Shown here: positions 21,433-30,525 of the stretch, one piece after another | How positions within the stretch are numbered: the first letter of the stretch is position 1 | How the letters are laid out: every line of letters begins with the position of its first letter | Assembly: GCF_019649055.1 (NCBI RefSeq) | Contig: NW_026570243.1 | Coordinates: 1,302,001-1,366,000, forward strand | Direction: 5' to 3' | DNA from: Paramacrobiotus metropolitanus | Lineage: Eukaryota; Tardigrada; Eutardigrada; Parachela; Macrobiotidae | DNA length: 64,000 nt | Notes under the pieces: generated by a model | Told to the model about the DNA's origin: nothing | Databases searched by the model: none | The model's input: the letters and a program-made list of their open reading frames with translations, nothing else | Position numbers and translations under genes: made by a program

Positions 21433-22238
21433 TGTGAAGGCCGATAGCTCCGCCTTCACGATTGGCCATTCGCCGTTGTGTTTCGCTGTTTCTGGGGATT
21501 TCCATCCCACACATTTCTGTGGTGTTTGACGGACCTACAGCACAGCTGCGCTGGCTGTAGGATCCGATCTCATTAGTCGGTGTTTGCTGCGCCACGGTGC
21601 GCACCTTAGATTTCGGCATTAAAGCCTCAATCCGGGTTCTCCGCTGTTTCGCCGTCGAAGGTACTGTATTCGCTCGCACATCTTGAACCACAGAGTCTGT
21701 GTACGGGAAAAACGCGCATTCAATATACACACTCTAACCGGGCCAAATGCGCGATTCGCGATTTGATAAATTTCTGATGTCTTTGCAACATCTGCTCTGG
21801 AGAACTTCTTGAATATTAAAAAAAATTAGAGCTCTAAGAATTTTTAATCATGCTTATGCTCGAAAGCAGCCATTAACATACAGCTTTGCCGTAAGCACGA
21901 GTTACAAACTGATTTGTTGTGGTTTTTGGGGTGCCCCTGGAGGGGTACGTTCAGCGTCAACATTCTTGATGGCGATGAACCACAGACAATCTGAGCTTTC
22001 AGCTAGAGAACCTTTTTTCCAGAGTGAACTGCCATTTAAATGAAAAGTCTTGATTTATTGGATAAATTCACAAGAAGAACTGTTCATCTTGAAACCAAAT
22101 GAGCAATATTTCGTAGTCGTGCATTTTGCCCGGTTAGAGTGTGTATACTGAATGCGTGTTTTTCCCGTACACACACTCTGTGGTTCAAGATGTGCGAGCG
22201 AATACAGTACGTGGGCGCCCATAAGGCCCCACGTTACA
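21433..22238 (+). repeat. 3' LTR of the TRIM element, interrupted by a MITE
   Basis: LTR sequence at 21433-21664 and 22211-22238 together equals the 260-bp 5' LTR. The interruption is a 542-bp element plus its 4-bp GTAC duplication. Confidence 0.85.
21665..22206. mobile_element. MITE-like element with about 90-bp terminal inverted repeats
   Basis: The left end (21665 onward, TGTATTCGCTCGCAC) is the reverse complement of the right end (up to 22206) over about 85-90 bp, with very few mismatches. The target GTAC is duplicated (21661-21664 and 22207-22210). The uninterrupted target is preserved in the 5' LTR at 20492-20495. The interior, about 360 bp, is AT-rich without an ORF, so it is non-autonomous. 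A 4-bp duplication excludes Tc1/mariner, hAT and Mutator families in the ordinary sense; the superfamily is not assigned. Confidence 0.8.
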
Positions 22239-22242
22239 GTAG

Positions 22243-23217
22243 GTTCTGCCAGCGCTCATATACCACGCGTGCTGCGGTTTCTATCTGATACCCAGTCCGC
22301 CCCATACTATTGTAATTTTTTTTTATTCACAAAATATCTTGCACTCCTTGCTGATTCTGCAGAGTACTGAAGCTGTACAAGGAGCGAGTCATGCAATCAC
22401 TGTGAATTAGTATGGATGTCATAAGGTTTAAAGGATTTTTAATCTACTATAGGATTTCGTTGGGTAAAAAATAGAGATTAGAAATAATCAGGGTAGATCC
22501 GCAAATGCAGTTGCACTGGGACCACGCATTCTACGTGATCACTTTTCACTGCGCAGTGTAGTAGCCGCACACTGCACGAATTGCAGCCAGGGACAAAGTG
22601 TCGTACTAATCGAATATTTAAATCTGATAACAACGACCATACAGGAAATCGAGTAAGTTATTTGCTGACTTCGAATTCTCATACAGTATAAACCCATGTT
22701 TGATTTATTGCTACATACAAGTTTATACGAATGCATATAGCGTTAATAAATCGCATTCTTTTTCACGAGAAATAAAAGCAAATAGGTTTTTTTTTAAACC
22801 AGAAAATAAATCCATCTAGCTCTCGCTAACATCCCCTAGTGTGGCAACAATACACGCAATATTGTCATGCAAGATTTGTCATGCAAGAGCGATTAGGCCA
22901 ATTACTACGGAAACACAATCTATTGCGGATATCGGTGCATAGCAAACCTACAGATATATGCTAGCGAAACAAAAAACCTTGGCAGCATCCAACCCGCAAG
23001 ATTTGTCACCAAAAACTTAGCGCTGGCCTTTGCTCCGATAGTATCCGTCAAACAGAGCCACAACTAACTGACTCAGCTTTGAGATGTCCAGTTCTCGCAA
23101 GTCAGCTACATCCCAGTGCTTTGAACGGCCGTCGTGGTCAAAACTGCTGAACCTGATAATAAAGTACCATTAAAGTGAAATCACAGTAATAAGTTACTGC
23201 TAAATTCTACTACGGTG
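22243..23217. other. Intergenic junction of duplicated blocks
   Basis: 22243-22300 continues the B-receptor upstream block (compare 37885-37945). From about 22330 the sequence switches to homology with 16630-17460. The A receptor that lies between these two blocks in the left copy is absent here, which implies a deletion. Confidence 0.55.
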
Positions 23218-23955
23218 CTAATTTGACGATACGCACAATTTAAAACATTTACGAATGTCCACCCATTCGCTGGGATACGCCAACGTCCTGATCCAGCGCG
23301 CGTGTGCCTCTGTGACCTTTTCCACCACAAGGGGGGTAACAGCGGGACAATGGCCATTTAACGTTGAGAGGAAACGTCGACACTGTTCAGCGGCCGTTTC
23401 CGTAGAATAAAAGCGCAGAAACGGAATAAACACGCTCAAATGAGTGCTGCCTTCGTACCGTCTGATCGCATCATCGCTTTCCGGCCACGCCGATTTGTCC
23501 TTATGGTACTCGTACAAATCATGGAGTAGTGAAAACGCGCCGGTTAAGTTCGATGCAATGAAATTACTGAGCACCAACGTCTCACATGCGCATATCCACT
23601 TCGATAGTTTTCTGCATTCGTAGTTCTCTGTTCCTCCTAACCGGCAAAGGTCTAGAAACGATGACTCACGGGTATCACTGCCGTTTCTGATAATGAGCAA
23701 TGGCAGGCGGATTCCTTTCGCCTGCAGAATCTCCTGAAGGGTCCATATTTTTGACGCGAATCCTCCGTATATCCAGTGTTTACTCGGGTCCTCTCCGGCA
23801 ATTACTGTTATGCTGCGCGTCTGCTGGTTGACCCTGCGGCCGATCATTGTGACGAATAAGTGTTCGAGGTGGTTAATTTTGCCGGTGAATTCGTCGTCAA
23901 AGATGCCGAATATAACGATGCGGCGGAAGTCAAAGATAAGGTGTCGTTGGATCAT
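23218..23955 (-). CDS. Gene X: uncharacterised protein or terminal exon
   Basis: A 245-codon open frame that continues about six codons upstream of the ATG at 23955. No catalytic motif or membrane segment is evident. The N-terminal third is rich in Arg/Ile/Phe (FDFRRIVIFGIFDDEFTGK), followed by a mixed helical-looking region with scattered cysteines and a C-terminal stretch ending in CVSSN. Its alignability with the decayed copy at 17464-17960 shows that it is a true conserved coding unit rather than chance. It lies downstream of a decayed multi-exon gene on the same strand (24508-26009) and could be that gene's last exon, but splice phases do not join cleanly. Function unknown. Confidence 0.5.
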   Translation of the reverse strand: MIQRHLIFDFRRIVIFGIFDDEFTGKINHLEHLFVTMIGRRVNQQTRSITVIAGEDPSKHWIYGGFASKIWTLQEILQAKGIRLPLLIIRNGSDTRESSFLDLCRLGGTENYECRKLSKWICACETLVLSNFIASNLTGAFSLLHDLYEYHKDKSAWPESDDAIRRYEGSTHLSVFIPFLRFYSTETAAEQCRRFLSTLNGHCPAVTPLVVEKVTEAHARWIRTLAYPSEWVDIRKCFKLCVSSN

Positions 23956-24507
23956 GCGTTCGTTTAGGAGACTCCTCCATAATCAACACACCCTGGTAAA
24001 AGTGATAAATATAGCAGAAGGTAGTTTATGCTAGCACTAGTAGAGGCTTTCGGCAAAAGACACCATAACCATCGCTTAACCATCTCTTATCGAGTCGTGG
24101 TGGACCGCCATGGAGGTGGCAGTGTATGAGATACTAAGCAAAATCGCGCAGCTCACTTCTAAGTGCCTTCAGATTTTATTTTTCTTTCACATTACATGGC
24201 ACGGCATCATTCGAAAAAATAATATTTATATTCATTAATGTTTTCTGTATTATAAAAGTGCACATCTAGTGCAGTTTGATTGTACAAATGTTAAGAGGAG
24301 CCGTTGGAAGTCGACCACCATACGACGCGTTTGTATGGTATCCGCACTTACCATACGCTCGCACTTAACCATACAGTATGGTTAGTGTATGGGTAGGGTT
24401 AAGCGGAGAGTTTGCCGAAAGCTTCTTGTTGTTATAATCAGCAAACTTGTTGTTATATTAGTAAATATTTAATCGAACTATACATACATAAATAAATAGT
24501 AATTTTT
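23956..24507. other. Non-coding stretch with inverted repeats
   Basis: GGCTTTCGGCAAA at about 24045-24057 has its reverse complement at 24411-24422, with weaker similarity continuing inward, so this may be a roughly 380-bp foldback element. A smaller hairpin, CCATAC/GTATGG, is near 24370. No gene. Confidence 0.35.
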
Positions 24508-26009
24508 TTAATGTCTAACGCATATTACTGTAATCAGTAAAGATACATTCTGCATCGAGCGCAGCGAGATGCTGCAGTTAATTAAGCCTTCGTCAAGAGC
24601 GTAGTAAAATTGACTCCACGAGGCACGAAGAGCGTCGTGAAGCCTTTTTCCAGTTCCACAAATATAATACCATTTTCCAGTGGTACTGGAGCTCGCGCTT
24701 GTGCAATAATGTGGCACCGCTAGTTAAGCAATCTTATTACAAAAATCTTAGCAACCGCTTTTAGGTCAGCGCATTATTTATCGTTTATTTTCGGTCACGT
24801 CTGCCGTTTAATTATCTCTTACCGGCTCGTTCGTAATTGATGAAACGCGTTCAGATTAGGCAGAATAGACGCCAACATCGGATACGAAATGTCAGCGATG
24901 CACATCTCAATCGTATCTGCAAAAAATGCGAATCATCAGTAAAAAACTAAATAACAAGATGAACTGGATCTTTCTGGGTTGAGTACGTGCAAGACCAGTT
25001 TTAGCATCAAAGCTCTCCCGCGTTCAGATCCAATACTCGATAGTCGCCAATGTACTCGTATTACGAGTAGACTAACACTGTTTTGCAGCGACAGCATTCC
25101 TTCACTGACCGTGCTGAGAGGTGCCAAAAACGTGACCCTTTGTGCCAGGAATATCGGTTCGCATGAAGGCATCCCTCCATCGTTCTTCTGGGCAGAGTGA
25201 GCACGCTTCCTTCAGGGACTCTTCATTCCAGAACATACTGCGTCCGCCTGGGTCACCGAGGACCTCCGCGCAGATAAAAGTGACCGTGGCCACTTTCATT
25301 CGTACGAACATGCGACAACCGACATCGAATATGTATTGATACTGTCCGTGCGAATGCTCCAGAGTCCAGACAGCGAAACCTGAAGCTGTCGCCTTTCACA
25401 CACCTCCCCCATTCACAACACGCATCACTCAACAGGTCATTACTACCGAGCGCGAACCGACACGTGCGAGCTTGAAACTTGGGTATGTATCGCAAGTACC
25501 GCAGTAAAACTGACTTCCCGACAAATGGAATGACGTGCTTGCGGAACATGAGTCCGCTGGTTCTTCCGAAAAAACTTGGTTCCTCACCCGGTGTCGGTAG
25601 TTGTGCTACGAACTGATTCTTATGCGATATGGGAACCCGTCGGAGTGCTTTGACCTTTGTCATCCAAGCGGACACTAAAAAACATGCGGTGCGGTTCGCC
25701 TCTAATGGTTCCCGCCCGAAAAACCATTGGTCCCTTGTCCTCGTCACGAAGAGCCACCTGCACCGAACACCCGCAATACGACTCCTTCGAAGAAAGCAAG
25801 AAACGATGCGGCCAGACTTGTCTGGAGTGAATCCATTGGGCGTTGATGGTGCTGGCATCGAAGTCAACGAAGAAGTTATCACCGTCATTATCCTGAATGT
25901 ATGCCAACCACCACTGGTCGTTGTCCCGCCACACCAGCGCCGTGTTCCCGGAGTTGACGTCCCGCGAACCTGGGTAGAACTGTCGGAAGTAAAGAGGTGT
26001 GGCGTTCAT
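24508..26009 (-). pseudogene. Decaying multi-exon gene with Tudor/Agenet-like N-terminus
   Basis: From the ATG at 26009 a 129-codon frame runs to 25620. Residues about 20-70 (ALVWRDNDQWWLAYI ... WIHSRQVWP) resemble a Tudor/Agenet-type chromatin-reader fold. The protein-like sequence then continues one frame over (about 25640-25447). A 67-nt GTAGTA/TTCAG intron candidate (25380-25446) follows, then an open stretch (FAVWTLEHSHG onward) to about 25135, and another frame change into a further coding-like stretch to about 24970. A clean exon at 24823-24916 (AG and GTAAGAG borders) and a last open piece at 24508-24719 follow. At least two frame breaks suggest a pseudogene. Family not identified; the Tudor-like call is by eye. 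Confidence 0.45.
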
Positions 26010-26230
26010 GGTGCTAAGTAATCATCAGCCGACCAAATTTGACCGCTCTATTACCAAGTTACATACTTTGCTGCTACGATTTTGCTGACCATTTGGTGAT
26101 TTTGGTCACTACACTATGCTGCGAAGCTAACCGAACAGCAACTGATGCCTGATGGCGATTATTACGTGTCTTACAGATATGTCTGCTGAACTGATATCGA
26201 CTGCCGAATTATCAAACTGCTTTACAGTAT
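26010..26230. other. Short intergenic flank of the retrotransposon
   Basis: Contains the upstream side of the decayed gene and the left GTAT target duplication (26227-26230). Nothing else is seen. Confidence 0.5.
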
Positions 26231-26709
26231 TGCAACAGCAGCCGGTTAAACTGCTGTTCTAGTGGGATGGTTAATCCACCGTACCACGATGTAGCGGCTG
26301 TTAAGGCTAACTGACAATCAAAAGGCTGGCACGGTCAGCAGCGATGCTGACCGGAAGCAAGGTGGCAATTACACAACTACTGTGTGGGAGATGAGACGAT
26401 TCATCTCGAAGTGTTTACAAAAAACAACGCAAGACATGGCAGTCACGGCAAGATTCTTATTAGCAAGTACACAGGGCAAGAAGGCAAAAAGCAAGGTTAG
26501 CTAGCTGGCAAGAAGCAAATCCAAGAATGATTCCAGTGCGCCAAAGTAAAAGTTAAGAGCATCGAGATTGTAGCGGTAAAGCGGTAAGACAATGAGATGC
26601 TGATTCACATGATCTTAATGAGGAAGACAAGCAATGAATGAACCAATAACTGATGTAGAAAAGCAATAAACAATCCCAACTGGCGGTACTAAGATTTTCT
26701 ATCGTTACA
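26231..26709 (-). repeat. 3' LTR of the gypsy element
   Basis: 479 bp, identical to the 35312-35790 copy except at one base. No clear purine-rich tract immediately precedes it on the coding strand; the last bases before it are CCGGGA. Confidence 0.9.
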
Positions 26710-26888
26710 TCCCGGACGGTAGCGATGAGATATACGTGTCTCATCAAGAAAGTAAAAATGAAAAAAAATAGAGAATAACGCTGATGCTAATACTGTACGG
26801 CGTGGTGGATCCCAAGTTTAATCTTCCACGCGAAGGTTAATTTTCAAGCAGACGATCGGGATTCTGCGATCGTTTTCCGGAATGATGC

Positions 26889-28118
26889 TCAGTGAGTGCG
26901 CCGGTCGGAATCGCGCATACGGTTCATTCGCTGACGGAGCTGATCCAATTCCTGTCGTAGGTCATAGATTTCTTTATCTTTGTCCCGGGCGGTAGGTGAA
27001 TGATACTGGTTAATTTCCTCTTCGGTATATCCTTCAACGCCAAATGCTGTCATAATCGAAGCAACATCGCGGTTAATGTGTTTTCCAACGGCAACTTCGG
27101 GTAATTCCACAAATGGTAACGTCTGATCTCCGTTGTCTCCGATTGCGTAGAACAGCTGGTCATCTTCAAGTAACTGTGCTCTAATCTTTGCGGCACGGCT
27201 TTCGGCGGTGTAGCTGCCGTCCCATTTGATCTGACCACGGTAAAAGGGAAAGTCGGTCGTGAAGAAGCGGTACGGGTTGAAGTAGCGCGGGTATTGTTCA
27301 ACTTGCTCGAATCCATGACGTTGTGGGGTTTTAATGTAGCGGTACACGAATCCACATCGGTGTTCGTATCGCCATGTTCCGTCGTCTCCGGGATAGCGGA
27401 TCCACGGTGATAGCGCAAATCTGTCAAAACGCCAGGATTGAAAATAATGTGGACTTAACACGCTGCTCATGGGAACAGGGAAGGAAGAGAATTTGTCTTC
27501 ATCGGCATGGTCAACATTGAGGCGAAGGCGCTCTAGGAAGGTGTATGTGTTGCATAACACCTGGTTCTGTGCGATTTTAATGTCACGTTCATACGGATCT
27601 GCTGTGTCTTTGATGATGTCCGATCCATTCTCAATGGCTGTATTGATGTTTTCCATATGTGCGCGGTAGTCATGATGCGGAGTTTTAATTTTGAATCCAA
27701 TGAAAGGATTTCTGCCTTGTCGTCGAACGTGGTGAGCTTCTTGGCGCGGTCCCGGGTTAACGTACTGGATCTGATCATCCGGGGGATCTTGTGGGCTTTG
27801 TTCGCGCTGTCGGCGTTGTCGAGGCATGGTGTTCTGATAATTTCCACGTCCTCCTCTTCGTGATCCACGGCCACGGTAGCCAGTATACTGAAGGCTCTGA
27901 CCGGTGTACTGTAGCTCATCTGCATCTTCAGGTGTGTCCAAGAGCGGTGCACGCGTCGTCGCCAACTGGATGTCTGCCGGTTTACGTAGAGCAGCAGCGT
28001 AGTCGGGCTGCACGTTAATCTTGTCCGCTGGTGCTGCGCTGGTTGTCGGAGCGGGTTGCTGCTGTGGACGGCTGCTTTCAGCTTGCGGTGCGTTAATATC
28101 TTCCATGGGAATGTCCAT
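26889..28118 (-). CDS. Retrotransposon third ORF: RG-rich, coiled-coil protein
   Basis: 409 aa from the ATG at 28118; the frame is open further upstream but without an ATG. The first 100 residues are rich in Pro, Gln and Ala. Residues about 80-100 form an Arg/Gly cluster (YRGRGSRRGGRGNYQ), and a basic QRRQRE stretch follows. The middle is rich in aromatic and charged residues. The last 35 residues form a heptad-like coiled coil (EIYDLRQELDQLRQRMNRM). There is no signal peptide, transmembrane segment or fusion-like segment, so it does not look like an envelope protein despite sitting in the env position. RG boxes commonly bind RNA; a nucleic-acid-binding accessory role is inferred only. No family is recognised. 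Confidence 0.75.
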   Translation of the reverse strand: MDIPMEDINAPQAESSRPQQQPAPTTSAAPADKINVQPDYAAALRKPADIQLATTRAPLLDTPEDADELQYTGQSLQYTGYRGRGSRRGGRGNYQNTMPRQRRQREQSPQDPPDDQIQYVNPGPRQEAHHVRRQGRNPFIGFKIKTPHHDYRAHMENINTAIENGSDIIKDTADPYERDIKIAQNQVLCNTYTFLERLRLNVDHADEDKFSSFPVPMSSVLSPHYFQSWRFDRFALSPWIRYPGDDGTWRYEHRCGFVYRYIKTPQRHGFEQVEQYPRYFNPYRFFTTDFPFYRGQIKWDGSYTAESRAAKIRAQLLEDDQLFYAIGDNGDQTLPFVELPEVAVGKHINRDVASIMTAFGVEGYTEEEINQYHSPTARDKDKEIYDLRQELDQLRQRMNRMRDSDRRTH

Positions 28119-28123
28119 TTCTG

Positions 28124-28378
28124 TAGTTGCATCTACAATGCGGTTAATATGGTAAATCTGCAGTGTACATAGGGCTAGCGCATCCAACGAGTATAATTTA
28201 TTTGTACACTTTTGACGTAAGCAGATTACTTCGCGCTAGCATGCGCTAGATTACTTAGCGCTAGTTGCATCTATAATGCGATTAATGTTAAATCTGCAAG
28301 TGTACATAGGCTAGCGCATCCAACGAGTATAATCTAATTGTACACTTTTAACGTGAGCAGATTACTTAGCGCTAGCGT
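28124..28378 (-). repeat. Tandem 138-bp duplication between integrase and ORF3
   Basis: Two diverged copies start at 28124 and 28262 (TAGTTGCATCTA...AATGCG...AACGAGTATAAT...TTGTACACTTTT...). The duplication covers the end of the integrase ORF and the sequence just upstream of ORF3. Each copy has a TATAAT-like and a GCGCTAGC-rich segment, and may act in expression of ORF3. Confidence 0.7.
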
Positions 28379-30492
28379 TATGAGTGTGCCGGGATCTTAA
28401 TTTTTTGGACGTAGTCGTTTCGACTATTCTGTACATCAGTGTCGTACTGTCTATAAGATTTTAATTTTGAAATGTGTACTGTATCCGTTGATCTTCGCTT
28501 TGACGTTGGGTGATCGTATTTAATCTGCACATAGCCGTTCTCTAATATTTGTGTGATAATGTACGGCCCTTTATATTTGTTTGTTAATTTCTCAGTACGA
28601 CCAACTACTCGTACTTCATCTTTAATGTAAACCGAATCGCCAACTTTAAAAGAAATATCCACCTTCTTGTGGTCATAATTTTGACTGTTCTTCTCATGAG
28701 TAATATCCGTTAATATTTTTAAGAATTCCAAGGCGTGTTTCCATTTGTGTCGCATATCCTCTATGTACTGTTTAATGGTAATTTCGGTAGAGGTTGTCGA
28801 TGCAAAATTTTGATATACAGTATCAATCGGTAATCTCGATTCAACACCAAAGAGTAGATAATGTGGAGTTTGCTGCGTAGTTGAATGTTTAGTATTGTTG
28901 TACGCATAGGTAATATATGGTAAATAGTGTGCCCAATTGTTCTGTTCGGCATTAATATACATAGTTAGTTTTTCTGCTAAGAACCTCATAAAACGCTCAG
29001 CTAATGTATTGGACTGCGGATGAAATGCAGTAGTGTACTGGTGGTCAATCTGCATAATTTCGTTAATTTTCTGAATAATATGACTTGTGTATGCGACTCC
29101 TCGATCTGAAGTAATATGCAGCGGTGGTCCATAAGGTAATATGATGTTATTAACTAAAAATTGGGCAGTTTCGTCTTTACCGGTTGACTGTACGGTTTTT
29201 GTTACTACGAAACGTGATACATTTTCCACTGCTACTATAATGTACTTGTGACCTTCGGGCGATGCGTGGAACGGACCTACGTGGTCGAACGACCAAGACT
29301 CTAAAAGTCCGAACTGCTTAATTTGCTGCAAATAACCACTAGGTGGAATGTTTATGCTGTGTCGCTGCTGGCACGATGTGCACGCATCACAATAATTTTT
29401 CACGTAGTGCAACATACGAGGCCAATAAAAGCGGGATGACACTGTGTTCCATGTGCGTGAAAACCCTACATGTGCGGAAACCGGGGAGTCATGGCACTCA
29501 TACAGTATCTCTGCACGCATACTGTTAGGGATACAAATCAAAAAATGCTGTCGCCCTTTGCGATATCTTAGTTTGTGCAACACACCGTGTACTATGCGGA
29601 AGTTGTCAGCTAATTTCTGCATACGCTTCGGAGCTTGACTGTACTCTGTAGTATCTGAAAGTAATGTTTTAATTTTTGAAATAAAATGGTCGGCTGATTG
29701 TTCCGACACTAAGCGAGCGTGCGCCGGTTCTGACCATGTACTGTACAATGGAATGTCACAATCGTCGGTATCATCTGCAGGTTCGTGGGGATTGCGGCTA
29801 AGCAGGTCGGCGTCTTGGTGGAGACGTCCTTTACGATACTGTATCTTAAAATCATATTCTTGTAGAAGTAGTGACCATCTATTTAACCTTCCTTGAGGCT
29901 CTTTTAGGTTAAGCAAGTACTGTAGAGCTGAATGGTCTGATATTACTACGAAGTGTTTGCCTGCTAAATAATGTTTGAATTTTTTAATGGCAAAAACAAT
30001 GGCATATAATTCTTTTTCAGAAACTGGATAATTTGCTTGATGTTTATCTAGCATTTTAGACGCATATGCGACGGTGTGCCAACCGTCTGGATGTTCCTGT
30101 TCTAATATAGCACCGACTCCGACGCCGGAGGCGTCCGTTTTGATTTGTGTATTTAATTTGTGGTCGAACGGCTTCAAAACTGGAGCACGGCTCAAACATT
30201 CTTTTAACTGGTCAAAAGCTTGTTGTTCTTTTGGTGTCCATATGAAAGAAACATTTTTCCGTGTAAGATGTAGAAGCGGTGCGGATAATGTAGAGAAATT
30301 GTCAATGAATTGACGATAGTAACTCAGTGCACCTATAAACGATTTAATCTCTTTCGGTGTTTTTGGTGTTTGAAATGCGGAAATAGCGCTGATTTTAGCT
30401 GGATCCGGTTGTATGCCGGTGCTACTGATAATATGCCCTAAGAACTTAATCTGTGGGAAACCGATCTCACATTTTGTAGGGAGATTGTGAAA
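28378..30492 (-). CDS. Gypsy pol C-terminal part: RNaseH and integrase
   Basis: The open frame of 605 codons ends at 28378 and extends upstream without a stop to about 30490, where it joins the end of the RT. RNaseH begins around TDASGVGVGAIL. The integrase has an H-H-C-C zinc region (HDSPVSAHVGF ... CDACTSCQ), a catalytic core with Asp in FDHVGPF and in SDRGVAYTS followed by a Glu in the LAERF region, and a C-terminal GPY/F-type module (YKGPYIITQ). It acts in reverse transcription (RNaseH) and genomic insertion (integrase). It is out of frame with the upstream protease-RT frame through two single-base shifts in about 30485-30525. Confidence 0.9.
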   Translation of the reverse strand, partial: FHNLPTKCEIGFPQIKFLGHIISSTGIQPDPAKISAISAFQTPKTPKEIKSFIGALSYYRQFIDNFSTLSAPLLHLTRKNVSFIWTPKEQQAFDQLKECLSRAPVLKPFDHKLNTQIKTDASGVGVGAILEQEHPDGWHTVAYASKMLDKHQANYPVSEKELYAIVFAIKKFKHYLAGKHFVVISDHSALQYLLNLKEPQGRLNRWSLLLQEYDFKIQYRKGRLHQDADLLSRNPHEPADDTDDCDIPLYSTWSEPAHARLVSEQSADHFISKIKTLLSDTTEYSQAPKRMQKLADNFRIVHGVLHKLRYRKGRQHFLICIPNSMRAEILYECHDSPVSAHVGFSRTWNTVSSRFYWPRMLHYVKNYCDACTSCQQRHSINIPPSGYLQQIKQFGLLESWSFDHVGPFHASPEGHKYIIVAVENVSRFVVTKTVQSTGKDETAQFLVNNIILPYGPPLHITSDRGVAYTSHIIQKINEIMQIDHQYTTAFHPQSNTLAERFMRFLAEKLTMYINAEQNNWAHYLPYITYAYNNTKHSTTQQTPHYLLFGVESRLPIDTVYQNFASTTSTEITIKQYIEDMRHKWKHALEFLKILTDITHEKNSQNYDHKKVDISFKVGDSVYIKDEVRVVGRTEKLTNKYKGPYIITQILENGYVQIKYDHPTSKRRSTDTVHISKLKSYRQYDTDVQNSRNDYVQKIKIPAHS

Positions 30493-30525
30493 CCTGCTGT
30501 GCTTACAGCATCTAATACTTTTCTA
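30485..30525 (-). other. Two frame breaks in the RT region
   Basis: Protein-like RT sequence changes frame twice within about 35 bp: once just before the TAG at 30512-30514, and again about 25-35 nt further on, consistent with two separate one-base deletions. Both flanking frames are otherwise open for hundreds of codons. Confidence 0.7.

Larger units (their letters stand above)
20264..22238 (+). mobile_element. Non-autonomous LTR retrotransposon (TRIM type) with nested MITE
   Basis: Two LTRs of 260 bp (TG...CA) flank a 909-bp internal region (20524-21432). The 3' LTR is split by a 542-bp element. A 4-bp target duplication GTAG flanks the whole insertion (20260-20263 and 22239-22242). Immediately after the 5' LTR, TGGTAGCAGAGC at 20524-20535 fits the 3' end of animal initiator-methionine tRNA and is the predicted primer-binding site. 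The internal region is GC-rich, contains imperfect CCGAACCGGA/GACCTGA repeats (about 21100-21240) and encodes no recognisable gag or pol, so it must be mobilised in trans. Excluding the nested element, the LTRs look identical, so insertion is recent. Confidence 0.85.
19060..22300 (-). repeat. Segmental duplication: B-receptor block (partner 36040-37960)
   Basis: Receptor, downstream flank and upstream region correspond to 36040-37960, except for a deletion of about 690 bp over TM6-TM7 and the TRIM insertion at 20264-22238. Confidence 0.75.
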
